A stretch of DNA of 64,000 bases from Acidobacteriota bacterium (GCA_029861955.1 JAOTYK010000005.1:62001-126000), one strand, 5' to 3'. Shown: positions 52,828 through 61,407, numbered from the stretch's first letter. Notes: generated from the sequence alone by a model not told the origin. Program-made: numbers and translations.

Positions 52828-53646
52828 TCAGGAGTCGGGCGGCTCCTGGGTCATAATCTCGTCGATGAATCGAGTGTTGGACACACTGATCGTGCGGTTC
52901 CCATTCTCGATCAACGTATGTGTGGGAGTGACAGCCTTGAGCACACCGCGCTGGCCGGAGATCTCAAGCTGGTTGCCCACTTGCAACACCTTACGCGCGT
53001 AAAAGCCCGCAAGTAGGTTGCGCGTTACGTCCCGTGCACCAAGCCCAAAGGACAGGGCGAAGGCGATGACGATCCCACCCAGCACGATGCTGGCCACCAG
53101 GTGAATCATCTCCGTTTCCATCTTGAGCTGGCCGAGAGCCATGATGCCCACGATGAAGATGATCAGGGCGGAGACCAACCGTCCCAGTTGACGCCCAAAT
53201 TCCAGACCGGCCTCCTCGCCTGCCCGGGCAATCATTTCTCCTACAAACTGACCTGCGGCGCTGCCGATCACGATCAACAACAGCGCGGCGATCAGGTTGG
53301 GCAGGTACACAAAGAAAGAGGTCAATGCCTGCGAAATAGCGGTCAGGCCTAAAACATCGGCCAGGATCTTGGCCAACAGGAACAGCAACAGAAAATAGAC
53401 CAAACGCGGTACGAATTCGTTCAGCTCGCGCCTCAAACCCATGCGCTGGAGCGTCTTGTCGATACCGGCTTTCTGCACAAGTTTGTCAAAACGGACACGG
53501 GTGAGGATTGCCCGCAACACCTTTTCGACGATCTTGGCCACGATGAGCGCGACAAGGAACAGCAGGATCCCAATGACGACTTTGGGCGCAGCAGTGACCA
53601 CAGAATCCATCAGGCCGTTGTACGATTCGAGTAGCTTTTCTCTCAC
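52828..53646 (-). CDS. MscS-family small-conductance mechanosensitive channel (CmpX-like)
   Basis: The 272-residue protein starts at GTG 53646 (AAGGAG, overlapping the upstream stop as GTGA). Five or more membrane helices: about 20-42, 80-105, 110-130 (LIAALLLIVIGSAAGQFVGE), 150-170 and 185-205. The pore-lining helix is ASIVLGGIVIAFALSFGLGARDV, and a short MscS beta domain follows (VGNQLEISGQRGVLKAVTPTHTLI). The arrangement matches CmpX-like proteins with conserved TM-helix repeats. It is the last gene of an operon with a sigma factor, and may relieve osmotic or envelope stress. Confidence 0.92.
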   Translation of the reverse strand: MREKLLESYNGLMDSVVTAAPKVVIGILLFLVALIVAKIVEKVLRAILTRVRFDKLVQKAGIDKTLQRMGLRRELNEFVPRLVYFLLLFLLAKILADVLGLTAISQALTSFFVYLPNLIAALLLIVIGSAAGQFVGEMIARAGEEAGLEFGRQLGRLVSALIIFIVGIMALGQLKMETEMIHLVASIVLGGIVIAFALSFGLGARDVTRNLLAGFYARKVLQVGNQLEISGQRGVLKAVTPTHTLIENGNRTISVSNTRFIDEIMTQEPPDS

Positions 53647-53909
53647 CGGGAATCTCCTTTGTCGCTCTTGTCACCGATTCCCAAGAGCTCGAAAATCATG
53701 GTCAAGAACTCCAGTGCCACGATGATCGGGAAATGCCAGGTTGCTGCGAGTGCGTTGTTGGCCAACGTGCGGCGATCGATGCGCCGATGCAACCGCCCCG
53801 AAAAACCGGTCGGCACTGGGGCCGTCAACGTGGCCAGTTCGACCACGGGTTCGCCCGTGTCGCTATTCTCTTCACGCTGCGGCCGACGACCGTCCGTACC
53901 GTCCGTCAT
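53643..53909 (-). CDS. Small single-span membrane protein between sigma factor and MscS channel
   Basis: The 88-residue protein has a polar N-terminus, a middle part GFSGRLHRRIDRRTLANN and one membrane helix (WHFPIIVALEFLTMIFELLG, about 58-78) with a charged tail. Start and stop overlap both neighbours by four bases. The position right after a sigma gene and the single helix suggest a membrane-bound regulator of the sigma factor, but no anti-sigma zinc motif (HxxxCxxC) is present. Confidence 0.85.
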   Translation of the reverse strand: MTDGTDGRRPQREENSDTGEPVVELATLTAPVPTGFSGRLHRRIDRRTLANNALAATWHFPIIVALEFLTMIFELLGIGDKSDKGDSR

Positions 53910-54502
53910 GTGTCCGATCCTCTAGAGCTCTCGGTTTCGCGGTGCATCTCCTGGAACGTCTCGCGGGCCCGCTTGATCCGCATTTTCGCGGCGGACAGCC
54001 GAACACCCAACACGTCGGCGATCTCCTGATAGGCCATCCCATCCAGATCGCGCAAAATCAATGGAACGCGCAGCGTGTCGGACATGAGGTCCAGCACCGC
54101 CACGATGCGGCCCCGCTCGTCCACCGCATGGACCAAGCTCTCCGCCTTAGGCTCTACATGCAACTCCGACGCCGCCTCGCTGACGTCGTCGATATCGACT
54201 CGTTTCTCTCCCGCCCGGCGTTTGAGGAAGTTCAAGCAATGGTTGGCCTTGATACGCAGCAGCCAGGACTTGAAGCTGGAACGTCCGCCGAATCCGGGCA
54301 GTCCAAAGTAAGCTTTAAGAAACACATCCTGGGCCAGATCCTCGGCATCCGCCGACGAGCGGGTCATGTAGCGGCAATTGGTCACGACCTTCTCCTGGTA
54401 ACGCGCAACCAGCGCCTCGAATGGACGATGGTCCCCATCCGCGGCAGCCTGAGCGTCCGAGACCAACTCCGCGTCCGGATCCGGTTGACGATCTTCCACC
54501 AT
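53906..54502 (-). CDS. ECF-type RNA polymerase sigma factor
   Basis: From ATG 54502 the protein has 198 residues (GTG 54499 would place AGGAG at a better five-base distance; ATG 54529 adds an unlikely extension). Region 2 spans about 25-95 (FEALVARYQEKVVTNCRYMT, DAEDLAQDVFLKAY, FKSWLLRIKANHCLNFLKRR). Region 4 spans about 135-185 (LDLMSDTLRVPLILRDLDG, YQEIADVLGVRLSAAKMRIK). It precedes, with overlapping ends, the 88-residue membrane protein and the MscS channel, so it probably controls a membrane-stress response that includes them. Confidence 0.93.
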   Translation of the reverse strand: MVEDRQPDPDAELVSDAQAAADGDHRPFEALVARYQEKVVTNCRYMTRSSADAEDLAQDVFLKAYFGLPGFGGRSSFKSWLLRIKANHCLNFLKRRAGEKRVDIDDVSEAASELHVEPKAESLVHAVDERGRIVAVLDLMSDTLRVPLILRDLDGMAYQEIADVLGVRLSAAKMRIKRARETFQEMHRETESSRGSDT

Positions 54503-54507
54503 CACTC

Positions 54508-54774
54508 CTAGAAAGACACATGTTCCCACACAAAAGTCACCTTGTGAATCTCATACCGAATCGACAATCCACCCAGAAAGTACTCACCTGTCCAGGTGGC
54601 GCGGCCCTCGACGTACTTTCCGTCGGGCCCGCCCATGAAGCGGGTTGTGCAATCCCACTTCCCGATTATGAAGGAGTACTGCGTGGTCTCCGGCGGCGCG
54701 TCGGGGTGGATGCCGGCCAACGTCGGCAGTGCAAGCGTCCACGCAATCAGGAACACGATCCCTCGTCTCTTCAT
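54508..54774 (-). CDS. Short exported DUF1579-like protein, apparently truncated
   Basis: ATG 54774 has AAGGAG at five bases. After a signal peptide (GIVFLIAWTLALPTLAG) the sequence FIIGKWDCTTRFMGGPDGK and ATWTGEYFLGGLSI resembles the first third of DUF1579-type proteins (IGxWxCxxRxM...AxWxGxxxLDG). It then stops after 88 residues instead of about 170, five bases before the sigma factor start. It may be a gene cut short when the operon was joined, or a short family member. Confidence 0.68.
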   Translation of the reverse strand: MKRRGIVFLIAWTLALPTLAGIHPDAPPETTQYSFIIGKWDCTTRFMGGPDGKYVEGRATWTGEYFLGGLSIRYEIHKVTFVWEHVSF

Positions 54775-54799
54775 GAGTTCTCCTTGATCCGCAAATCGG

Positions 54800-56698
54800 C
54801 TACCAGGCAATCCCGTAGTCTTCGCCGAAATCGCTGGCGCCGCCCCACATCGAGCCATGTTGGCGATCGAAGTAGATGGCGGTGATGGGTCCCGAGGTCC
54901 TTGGCCTGGTCTCTACCGAATAACCCATCGTCGCCAACCGGGCGCGAACCCATGCCGGAACGTCGTCTCTCAACCGCAGCCGACCGGGCTCGGACTTGTG
55001 GGCACCGAACGAGCTCTGCATCTGATAGCTGGTGATGTTGGCGGCCTCGGCGGCTTGCTGGACGTTCATGTCGAACTCGACGACGTTCAGGAAGAACTGC
55101 AGCAGGTTCTGGTCCTGGGTGTCGCCGCCCTGGACGGCGAACGACAGGTAGGGCTTGCCGTCCTTGAGCGCCATGCCGGGAGTCAGCGTCGCACGAGGCC
55201 GCTTGCCCGGTTCGACCAGGTTGTAGGGGTTCAGTCGTTCGTCCAACACGAAGCTCTGCATCCGCTGAGAGAGTCCGATCCCGGTTTCGCCGGCGATGAA
55301 GGCGGGGATCCAACCACCGCTGGGCGTGATCGAGACGATCCAGCCTTCAGCGTCGGCGGCCTGAATCGATGTCGTCCCTGCGTGGAACGCCTCCTCGTCG
55401 GTGAAAGTTCGTGTCTGCTGCCAGCCATCCTCTCCTTCTGCGTTCGCGGCGGGTGGGATGGGCGTCCACTGGTCGAGCAATTTCTTGAACGGATGTTCGC
55501 CGCCCTGGAACGGGTAGGGGTCCCCCGGGCGAGCATCCTGATTATTAGTCTTCCAGTCGATCGTTTCGAAACGTTTTCGCGCGTACTCCTTGGACAGCAA
55601 CCCCGCGATCGGTTCTTCCGGCGGATTGTAGGGATCGCCGTAGTAGAAATCGCGATCGGCGAACGCCAGGTTCATCGCCTGGTACAACGCGTGGATGTAT
55701 GCGGCGCTGTTGTAACCCAGACCCTTGACGTCCACGTTCTCCAGGATGTTCAGCGCTTGAAGCATCACCGGACCCTGCACCCAGTGTGTCAGCTTGTAGA
55801 CGTCGATGCCGCGGTAGTTGGTGTGGACCGGATCCTCGATGTGAACCTGCCAGCGATCGAGGTCCTCCATCGTGAACAGGCCACCTTCCGCCCGGTTGCC
55901 GCGAACCAGCTCTTTGGCGATGTCGCCGCGATAGAAACGGTCGTAGGCCGCGTAGATCGCCTGCTTGCGTGTCTTGCCCGCCGCCAACGCTTTCTGTTCG
56001 GCCTCGACCAGTTTGGTCAGGGTTGCAAGTAGGTCCGGCTGTTTGAGGATCTCTCCCGGATACGGCGCGGCGCGCTCTTGCGAGTCGTCGTCTTTCATGT
56101 GCGGAAGGAACACGGCCCTCGAGTGGGGCCACTGCGCCAGGATCGCCTTCCGTCGTTCCATGTTGTTGGCCTGCGACGCCTCGACGGGATAGCCCTCGGC
56201 CATCTGCATCGACGGTTTTAGCACCTGTTCCAGCGACACGGTCCCGAACTCGGCCAGCATCACCATCAATCCACCCGGCGTGCCGGGCGTAACCGCGGCC
56301 TGGGGCCCGAACTCCGGCGGGTACTGCAGGCCTTGCTCCTTGAAGAACTCGACGGTCGCACCGGTCGGTGCCACGCCCAACGCGTTGATGCCCTTCACCT
56401 CGCCGGTGTGCGGGTTGTAGATCAACGCCTGGGTCTCGCCGCCCCAGCCCAGCGTGTCCCACATGGTGCTGGTCGCACCGAGCATCGCGCAGGCGGCATC
56501 GACGGCGTTGCCACCCTGGGCGAAGATCGTCGCGCCGGCGGTGGCACCCAGCGGCTTGCCGGTGATCGCCACCCAGTGTTTACCGTGCAGGACGGGTTTA
56601 ACCGTACGTTGCGCTTCGGCGTGCGGTGCCCAACACAACGCGGCAACGGTCAACAAGCCCAACGCAATCCGCACACGTGAAGCCATGAAGTTCGGCAT
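54800..56698 (-). CDS. Gamma-glutamyltransferase (GGT/CapD family)
   Basis: The start at ATG 56698 (GGGAGGA upstream) gives 632 residues with a signal peptide (ALGLLTVAALCWAPHAEA). The large subunit has GGNAVDAACAMLGA (about 60) and the self-cleavage/nucleophile Thr is in HAGTTSIQAADAEG (about 430). The small subunit shows SFGAHKSEPGRLRL and a C-terminal GASDFGEDYGIAW. The expected activity is periplasmic hydrolysis or transfer of gamma-glutamyl groups, for instance from glutathione. The catalytic residues look intact. The spacing to the next genes (26 bases) suggests an operon with the sigma/MscS genes. Confidence 0.94.
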   Translation of the reverse strand: MPNFMASRVRIALGLLTVAALCWAPHAEAQRTVKPVLHGKHWVAITGKPLGATAGATIFAQGGNAVDAACAMLGATSTMWDTLGWGGETQALIYNPHTGEVKGINALGVAPTGATVEFFKEQGLQYPPEFGPQAAVTPGTPGGLMVMLAEFGTVSLEQVLKPSMQMAEGYPVEASQANNMERRKAILAQWPHSRAVFLPHMKDDDSQERAAPYPGEILKQPDLLATLTKLVEAEQKALAAGKTRKQAIYAAYDRFYRGDIAKELVRGNRAEGGLFTMEDLDRWQVHIEDPVHTNYRGIDVYKLTHWVQGPVMLQALNILENVDVKGLGYNSAAYIHALYQAMNLAFADRDFYYGDPYNPPEEPIAGLLSKEYARKRFETIDWKTNNQDARPGDPYPFQGGEHPFKKLLDQWTPIPPAANAEGEDGWQQTRTFTDEEAFHAGTTSIQAADAEGWIVSITPSGGWIPAFIAGETGIGLSQRMQSFVLDERLNPYNLVEPGKRPRATLTPGMALKDGKPYLSFAVQGGDTQDQNLLQFFLNVVEFDMNVQQAAEAANITSYQMQSSFGAHKSEPGRLRLRDDVPAWVRARLATMGYSVETRPRTSGPITAIYFDRQHGSMWGGASDFGEDYGIAW

Positions 56699-56801
56699 CG
56701 AGTCCTCCCCCGGGGCCGAGATTCCAATGATCCGGCCCAACACTCCTCATCTTAGAGGATAGCGAGGGGGGAGCTGGACGTCGGAGGTCGGTGTTCGGGG
56801 A

Positions 56802-57293
56802 TTACTCCCCCGCCGCCAACATCTGCGCCTGCAGTTCCTTGTAGGTCGCCAGGTCGATGAAGTCCTTGTGACTGACGATCCGGCCATTCTCGACCTGGTA
56901 CCAACTGGTCGTCGGTAGGCTGTACTCCAGGTCCGGGCAACTCTCCTTGCCGACACTGTGGCCAAGGGCCTTGCCATTCAGCTGCCCGGTGTAGGCGTAC
57001 TCGACGACGACCGTGTTGCCCTGCACCACGCGCCGACTCTCCTTGAGATCCATCTGCAGATGCATGGCGACGAGCGTGCCAAGCAGCTGGCCGATCTGTT
57101 CTCGACCTTCCAGATGATGTCGCTGATTGACGTCCTCGAAGACCGCGTCTTCGTCATAGAGGGCGGTCATGGTGACGACGTCGGCGTCTCTGTACGCGTC
57201 GAAGTAACGATCGACGACCTGTTCCGGTGAGGGTGCTGCGTGGAGCGACCCGGTGAGCGTCGCGAGAACGATAAGAATGAGGGTCCGTTTCAT
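56802..57293 (-). CDS. Exported SnoaL/NTF2-like (ketosteroid-isomerase fold) protein
   Basis: ATG 57293 has GGAGG at five bases. A signal peptide (TLILIVLATLTGSLHA) precedes a single NTF2-like domain: helix VVDRYFDAYRDADVVTMTAL, YDEDAVFEDV, VVVEYAYTGQLNG, and the closing strand TSWYQVENGRIVSHKDFID. The cone fold binds a small ligand or acts as a lyase/isomerase; no substrate can be read off. It is divergent from an MmyB-type regulator, with a palindromic operator between, so that regulator probably controls it. Confidence 0.9.
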   Translation of the reverse strand: MKRTLILIVLATLTGSLHAAPSPEQVVDRYFDAYRDADVVTMTALYDEDAVFEDVNQRHHLEGREQIGQLLGTLVAMHLQMDLKESRRVVQGNTVVVEYAYTGQLNGKALGHSVGKESCPDLEYSLPTTSWYQVENGRIVSHKDFIDLATYKELQAQMLAAGE

Positions 57294-57349
57294 GATTCCT
57301 CCGTTTTGGCTTGTGTGGCCGTGTGTTACGGAGTAAGTTTCCTCTGGAA

Positions 57350-57380
57350 AGGTAATGTTAACAATTACCTCAGAGGTAAT
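57350..57380. promoter_or_regulatory. Operator with three AGGTAAT half-sites
   Basis: A perfect inverted repeat, AGGTAAT (57350-57356) and ATTACCT (57364-57370) with a seven-base spacer, is followed by a third AGGTAAT (57374-57380). The last half-site ends six bases before the regulator ATG. It is the natural binding site of the adjacent XRE/MmyB regulator and would control both divergent genes. Confidence 0.7.
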
Positions 57381-57386
57381 GATCTT

Positions 57387-58184
57387 ATGGAAACCTTCGG
57401 GGAACAGCTTCGGGGCTGGCGATCTCACCGCGGCCTCAGTCAGCTTTCATTAGGACTCAACGCCGGGACCTCGTCCCGGCATATCTCGTTCCTCGAGACC
57501 GGTCGCTCTCGGCCCAGCCGGAAGATGGTCCTGCAGCTGGCCCGCACGATGGATCTTCCGCTACGCCAGCAGAATGCGTGGCTGACCAGCGCCGGCTTCG
57601 CACCGATCTTCGGTGAACGGACCCTGGACGACGACGAGCTGCGCAAGGCTCGGGAGGCGGTGACCTACCTACTCGCCGCGCACGAGCCCTATCCAGCCCT
57701 GGCCATGGATCGGCACTGGCAATTCGTCGCCTGGAACCGCCCGCAGTTCCTGATGCTGCAGCCGTTGGCCGACGAGAACGGCTCGCTCAGCGGGATCAAC
57801 GCGTTGGACCTGATCTTCCAGCCGGGACCGGTCCGTCAACAGCTCCTCAACTGGGAAGAGGTGGCCATGGCCGTCTTGCGACGGCTCCACCGGCAACGGG
57901 TCCGGGTGGGAAACGACGATCGGCTTCAACAACTGTGGGATCGGTCGATCGCGGCCCCCGACGTCGCCCCGCTCCTGAAGCGGCGTGACCTGGAGAAGAG
58001 CCCTCCACCGCTGGTGCCGATGAAGATGGACTACGGGGACCAGCAGGTGACCTGGATCAACACTCTGGCCAGCTTCGGTGCCGTCGGCGACGCGACCCTG
58101 GAAGAGCTGGTCATCGAATCGTTCTACCCCGCCGACGATGCAACCCGGGCCTTCGCGGAGCGACTTGCCTCTTCTGGATCGTGA
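57387..58184 (+). CDS. XRE-type regulator with MmyB-like ligand domain
   Basis: The start at ATG 57387 gives 265 residues. The N-terminal helix-turn-helix (about 5-62: LRGWRSHRGLSQLSLGLNAG, SRHISFLETGRSRPS) is followed by the MmyB/MLTR ligand-binding domain (about 105-260: ALAMDRHWQFVAWNRP, NALDLIFQPGPVRQQLLNW, EELVIESFYPADDATRAF). In this family the ligand domain binds fatty-acid-like or other small molecules and target genes are usually divergent. The operator overlaps its own leader, which suggests autoregulation. An AT-rich control region and ordinary coding GC argue for a resident gene. Confidence 0.93.
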   Translation: METFGEQLRGWRSHRGLSQLSLGLNAGTSSRHISFLETGRSRPSRKMVLQLARTMDLPLRQQNAWLTSAGFAPIFGERTLDDDELRKAREAVTYLLAAHEPYPALAMDRHWQFVAWNRPQFLMLQPLADENGSLSGINALDLIFQPGPVRQQLLNWEEVAMAVLRRLHRQRVRVGNDDRLQQLWDRSIAAPDVAPLLKRRDLEKSPPPLVPMKMDYGDQQVTWINTLASFGAVGDATLEELVIESFYPADDATRAFAERLASSGS

Positions 58185-58243
58185 CTGTATAGTGTCCTAT
58201 GACATTAGGACACCTATTCAGACGAGACAACGGAGGAGAGATC

Positions 58244-59044
58244 GTGAAGAGACATAACTGGTTGATTCTATTGATGTTGGCGGCCATGCCGGCGACCGCC
58301 GCTCCTGGCGAGGTGATGGAACTCTCCCCGGGCGAGACCGCCACCGCCCACGCCCTGATGACGGGCGTGATGGTGATCGAGAGCGAGAGAGAGTCAGGGA
58401 CCGCCTGCCCCTTCGATGACCTCCTGCTCCATGAGGCCGGCGAGCTGCAGACGATCTTGCCCGCAGAGGTGCGTGCAGGCCTGATCGTCCAGGATGGCTG
58501 GACCCGACCGCTGCAGGTCTGGTGCAGCGACCAGCACTGGGCATTGATCAGCTTCGGTGACGACGGCCAGCAGGGTTCCGACTATGTGGCCTCCCTCCCC
58601 ACCATCGACGAAACCGGCGACGACTTCCTGGTCTTCGACGGCGAACTGGTGGCCGCACCGGGTCACGTCCTGGAGGCGATGGAGAGGGGAAAGCAGAGAC
58701 GAACGATGGCCGACATGCGCTCCATCGGGATCGTCTTCGAGGCCTACCATCTGGATAACGACGCGTGGCCCAGCCAGCCGGTGGACAAGCTGGAGCCGAT
58801 CGTCAAGATCGAGCTAGCGGTGCAGCCGATCTACATCCGCAGTCTGCCTCTCAAGGATGCGTGGGGGAATGCGTTCGTCTACTGGACCGATGGCGAGAGC
58901 TACCGTGTCGTCTCTTCCGGCAAGGACGGCGTGTTCGAGGCCGACTACACCGTCGAGGCCGGACTGGGAGAGATCACATCCGATGACCCGGCCAGGGATA
59001 TCGTCTTCGCCAACGGCGAGTACGAACAGTGGCCGGCATTCTGA
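58244..59044 (+). CDS. Exported protein with a GspG-like pseudopilin domain at its C-terminus
   Basis: The start is GTG 58244 with AGGAG upstream (ATG 58199 lacks it), giving 266 residues. A signal peptide (NWLILLMLAAMPATAA) precedes an N-terminal domain of about 120 residues with CPFDDLLLHEAGE and WCSDQHW. From about 155 a type II secretion pseudopilin-like domain follows: RRTMADMRSIGIVFEAYHLD, WP, IYIRSLPLKDAWGNAFVYW, YRVVSSGKDG. The prepilin GFTLIE head is missing, so this is the globular part alone on an exported protein. Related proteins are common in Acidobacteriota. Function unknown. Confidence 0.85.
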   Translation: MKRHNWLILLMLAAMPATAAPGEVMELSPGETATAHALMTGVMVIESERESGTACPFDDLLLHEAGELQTILPAEVRAGLIVQDGWTRPLQVWCSDQHWALISFGDDGQQGSDYVASLPTIDETGDDFLVFDGELVAAPGHVLEAMERGKQRRTMADMRSIGIVFEAYHLDNDAWPSQPVDKLEPIVKIELAVQPIYIRSLPLKDAWGNAFVYWTDGESYRVVSSGKDGVFEADYTVEAGLGEITSDDPARDIVFANGEYEQWPAF

Positions 59045-59048
59045 TGGA

Positions 59049-59591
59049 CTATTCGAGCAGTTCAACTTCCATCTGAACGTAGCCCTCCAGGTCGTCGACG
59101 GCGCTGGCGTGAACCAGATCCAACGGCTTCCCGGGGGTCAACGTGGTGTTGACGGTCAGTTGGCGAGTCTCGATAGTCGGAGCAGCGCCGTCGACACCGG
59201 CGACAAGCCGACTGTCCTCGATGTCGGCGACAATACGAATCGCATCCTTGTCCACGAGCCAGGCTGCGACGTTCGCGACGAAACCGATGTTCTGATAGGT
59301 AATCGCGCCGTCCGCACCGCCGGTCGGGATCGGTACACGCTGACCACTGAGTAGCTTCGACCCCGGAGTCCCCGGGGCGACGATCAGTTCGAAAGACTTG
59401 ATGGGAATACGCTTCGCGTTTTCCATCTTGCCGATTCGAACGGTCACGAGCACGTTGTCCGTCGCCATGTCGCGGTTCGACGAATCGCTTTGGGCGAGAG
59501 CCATCGGTGCTGTTGCCAGAAGCAAAACCACCATCCAGACTGTTCGGGTGAGCCAGGCTGAGCGTTGAAGTCGTTGATTCACTCGGTCCAT
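59049..59591 (-). CDS. Exported protein of unknown function (180 aa)
   Basis: ATG 59591 has AAGGAG at seven bases. A signal peptide (TVWMVVLLLATAPMALAQ) precedes a beta-rich mature protein (NVLVTVRIGKMENAKRIPIK, SFELIVAPGTPGSKLLSG, GYVQMEVELLE). The pattern suggests one beta-sandwich domain. It belongs to a run of five minus-strand genes for small exported proteins. No family recognised. Confidence 0.8.
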   Translation of the reverse strand: MDRVNQRLQRSAWLTRTVWMVVLLLATAPMALAQSDSSNRDMATDNVLVTVRIGKMENAKRIPIKSFELIVAPGTPGSKLLSGQRVPIPTGGADGAITYQNIGFVANVAAWLVDKDAIRIVADIEDSRLVAGVDGAAPTIETRQLTVNTTLTPGKPLDLVHASAVDDLEGYVQMEVELLE

Positions 59592-59617
59592 CGGGTAACT
59601 CCTTGTTGGTCTAGTAA

Positions 59618-60217
59618 TCAGTCGGCGAAGGCGTCCGTCGGCGTCCAGGTCGAGTCGATGATACTCGGGCGAAACTTCGAGCGGCTCTTCGCAAGGACAT
59701 CCTTGTTTGCGTCGAAGGCCGACGTCGGCTCCCAGGTTGGATCGATCGGAGACTGGCTCCAGGTTGACGGATTGAAGTTGTTCTGTGTGTGAGGGTCCAT
59801 GTTCCAGTCGGTCGACGGGGTCCAGCGCGAGTCGATCACGCCTTTCTGAAACGTGGCGGGTTTGCCGAGCACCGCCAGCTGATCTTCGGTGCGTGGGGCC
59901 GAGATCGTCGGGCCCGCCAGGGTCTCCGGCTCCGCAACACGCATGCCCGTGGGCGCGGTGGACGGTGGGTCGCTGTCACCGACGTGGACCGCACGAACCA
60001 ACTCTACCGGAAAGGCAAGCTCTGTTCGGGATTCCAGTGTGAGGATGAACACGCCTCCGTCTCGTCGAACCGCGATGCCGTGAAGCTTGCGCCCGTCGAC
60101 AAGTTCCAGCGTGGTTTCCTGCGCGAGATGGCCGGACGGCACCACCGTCGCGATTACGAAAACGATTACACCGAGGAGGCAAACGCCTCGCCACTTTCGC
60201 CGAGTCCGGGGCAACAC
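59618..60217 (-). CDS. Exported protein with WTP-type terminal repeats (199 aa)
   Basis: It starts at GTG 60217, directly after the TAG of the preceding gene, so translation is probably coupled. A membrane/signal segment (VCLLGVIVFVIATVVPSGHLA) is followed by a small beta module (LELVDGRKLHGIAVRRDGGV). The C-terminal third carries imperfect repeats: IDSRWTPSTDWN, IDPTWEPTSAFDANKD, IDSTWTPTDAFAD. They may bind a partner. No family recognised. Confidence 0.78.
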   Translation of the reverse strand: MLPRTRRKWRGVCLLGVIVFVIATVVPSGHLAQETTLELVDGRKLHGIAVRRDGGVFILTLESRTELAFPVELVRAVHVGDSDPPSTAPTGMRVAEPETLAGPTISAPRTEDQLAVLGKPATFQKGVIDSRWTPSTDWNMDPHTQNNFNPSTWSQSPIDPTWEPTSAFDANKDVLAKSRSKFRPSIIDSTWTPTDAFAD

Positions 60218-60709
60218 CTACTCGGGTGGATACTGACGAAACATCTTTCGGGTCACGCGATCAATCTTCTTGCGAAGCTTTGGCAATTTTGGATCGCCCA
60301 TTACCTCGCTGGCAAATCCTCGCCACACGGTCCGGCCCGACTGAGGGTCGATGAGATCGATCATGAGGACGCCCTCGGACTTGACGACGACGTCGGATGT
60401 GATGACACCGAAATCGGCCACCCGGGCATAACTTCCGGTCGTGAGAGCCTGTCCCGACACGAACGTATGACTCGAAATCTGGAGATCGGCCTGGCCGGTC
60501 TCCAGTGAAACCAGTCCCTTCGCGAGCAACTCTCGCTCGACGGCTTCGGTGATCAACGTTGCGATCTCGGGGCGAGCAGCCCTTGGCCCCTCGGCCCAGG
60601 CGAACGTCCTGTACGCGCTGAAGTCGACGTCACTCTCGTGTTCGATCGTCAGTTCCGCGATGGCAGGAAATGACGAGATAAGGGCCAATACCATCAGAAT
60701 CGTTCTCAT
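60218..60709 (-). CDS. DUF4136 exported protein, paralogue 1
   Basis: ATG 60709 has GGAG at six bases. The 163-residue protein has a signal peptide (ILMVLALISSFPAIA) and the DUF4136 pattern: DVDFSAYRTFAWAEG near the N-terminus and LMIDLIDPQSGRTVWRGFAS near the C-terminus, then KKIDRVTRKMFRQYPPE. A paralogue lies at 62877-63398. The family is periplasmic, often lipid-anchored; here no lipobox Cys is present. Function unknown. Confidence 0.9.
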   Translation of the reverse strand: MRTILMVLALISSFPAIAELTIEHESDVDFSAYRTFAWAEGPRAARPEIATLITEAVERELLAKGLVSLETGQADLQISSHTFVSGQALTTGSYARVADFGVITSDVVVKSEGVLMIDLIDPQSGRTVWRGFASEVMGDPKLPKLRKKIDRVTRKMFRQYPPE

Positions 60710-60747
60710 TGGATTCTCCGAACAACGTAATGGAGGATGCTCACACT

Positions 60748-61407
60748 CTACCCATCATTCCGAGATGAGGCCACTTTGCTCGTCAGCTGCAAACTGACCA
60801 GACGGGCGACAAGGACGACGAGATAGATCTGACCGAATGCGGCCTCCAACCAGGCGAGGGTTCGGGCGGTATGACTGACCGGCGTGATATCGCCGTAGCC
60901 CAGCGTGGTCAGCGTCACGAAGCTGAAATAGATCATCGGTTGGCCGGCGTCCTCGGCCGTTCGTTGTACCGCGCCGCTGAACGCCTGCGGGTCGTTCAGG
61001 ATCACCCACGCGTACAGCAGCCCCCACGCCACACCGAACACGACATACGCGGCGATCGCACCCTGAATCTTGTCCCAGGTTGCGGCCTCGTCGCGGAGGA
61101 CATCGATCACGATCACGACCGCGATAAACAGTAGGAACGCGGCGAAGACGGCGATCTTCGATTGAGCGTAGTGGTGTGAGCCGAAGATGAAACTTGATAA
61201 CTGGGAGAGCGCCGCCAGCGCGGCCAGCACGATCACCACGATGCGGGCCTTCCGATGCTGTAGTGCTGCGAGAACGCCGAACAACATCACAACCAGGGAG
61301 CTGACGCCGAAGACATAGGAACTCTCGACCGTGCCGCCGAGAATCAGAGGTGCGACCACGAGGGCGAGCAACGCAATCAGGAGCAACGTGTATTTGTATC
61401 TCTCCAC
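60748..61407 (-). CDS. Potassium-channel family membrane protein
   Basis: The likely start is GTG 61407, eight bases after the upstream stop, giving 219 residues; longer upstream frames are non-coding in character. Six hydrophobic segments occur, and the last two flank a pore loop with selectivity filter TLTTLGYGDITP. The Ion_trans_2 pore resembles that of two-helix K+ channels. No cytoplasmic RCK domain follows, so gating is unknown. The last gene of a minus-strand pair with the exported protein at 61415. Confidence 0.88.
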   Translation of the reverse strand: MERYKYTLLLIALLALVVAPLILGGTVESSYVFGVSSLVVMLFGVLAALQHRKARIVVIVLAALAALSQLSSFIFGSHHYAQSKIAVFAAFLLFIAVVIVIDVLRDEAATWDKIQGAIAAYVVFGVAWGLLYAWVILNDPQAFSGAVQRTAEDAGQPMIYFSFVTLTTLGYGDITPVSHTARTLAWLEAAFGQIYLVVLVARLVSLQLTSKVASSRNDG

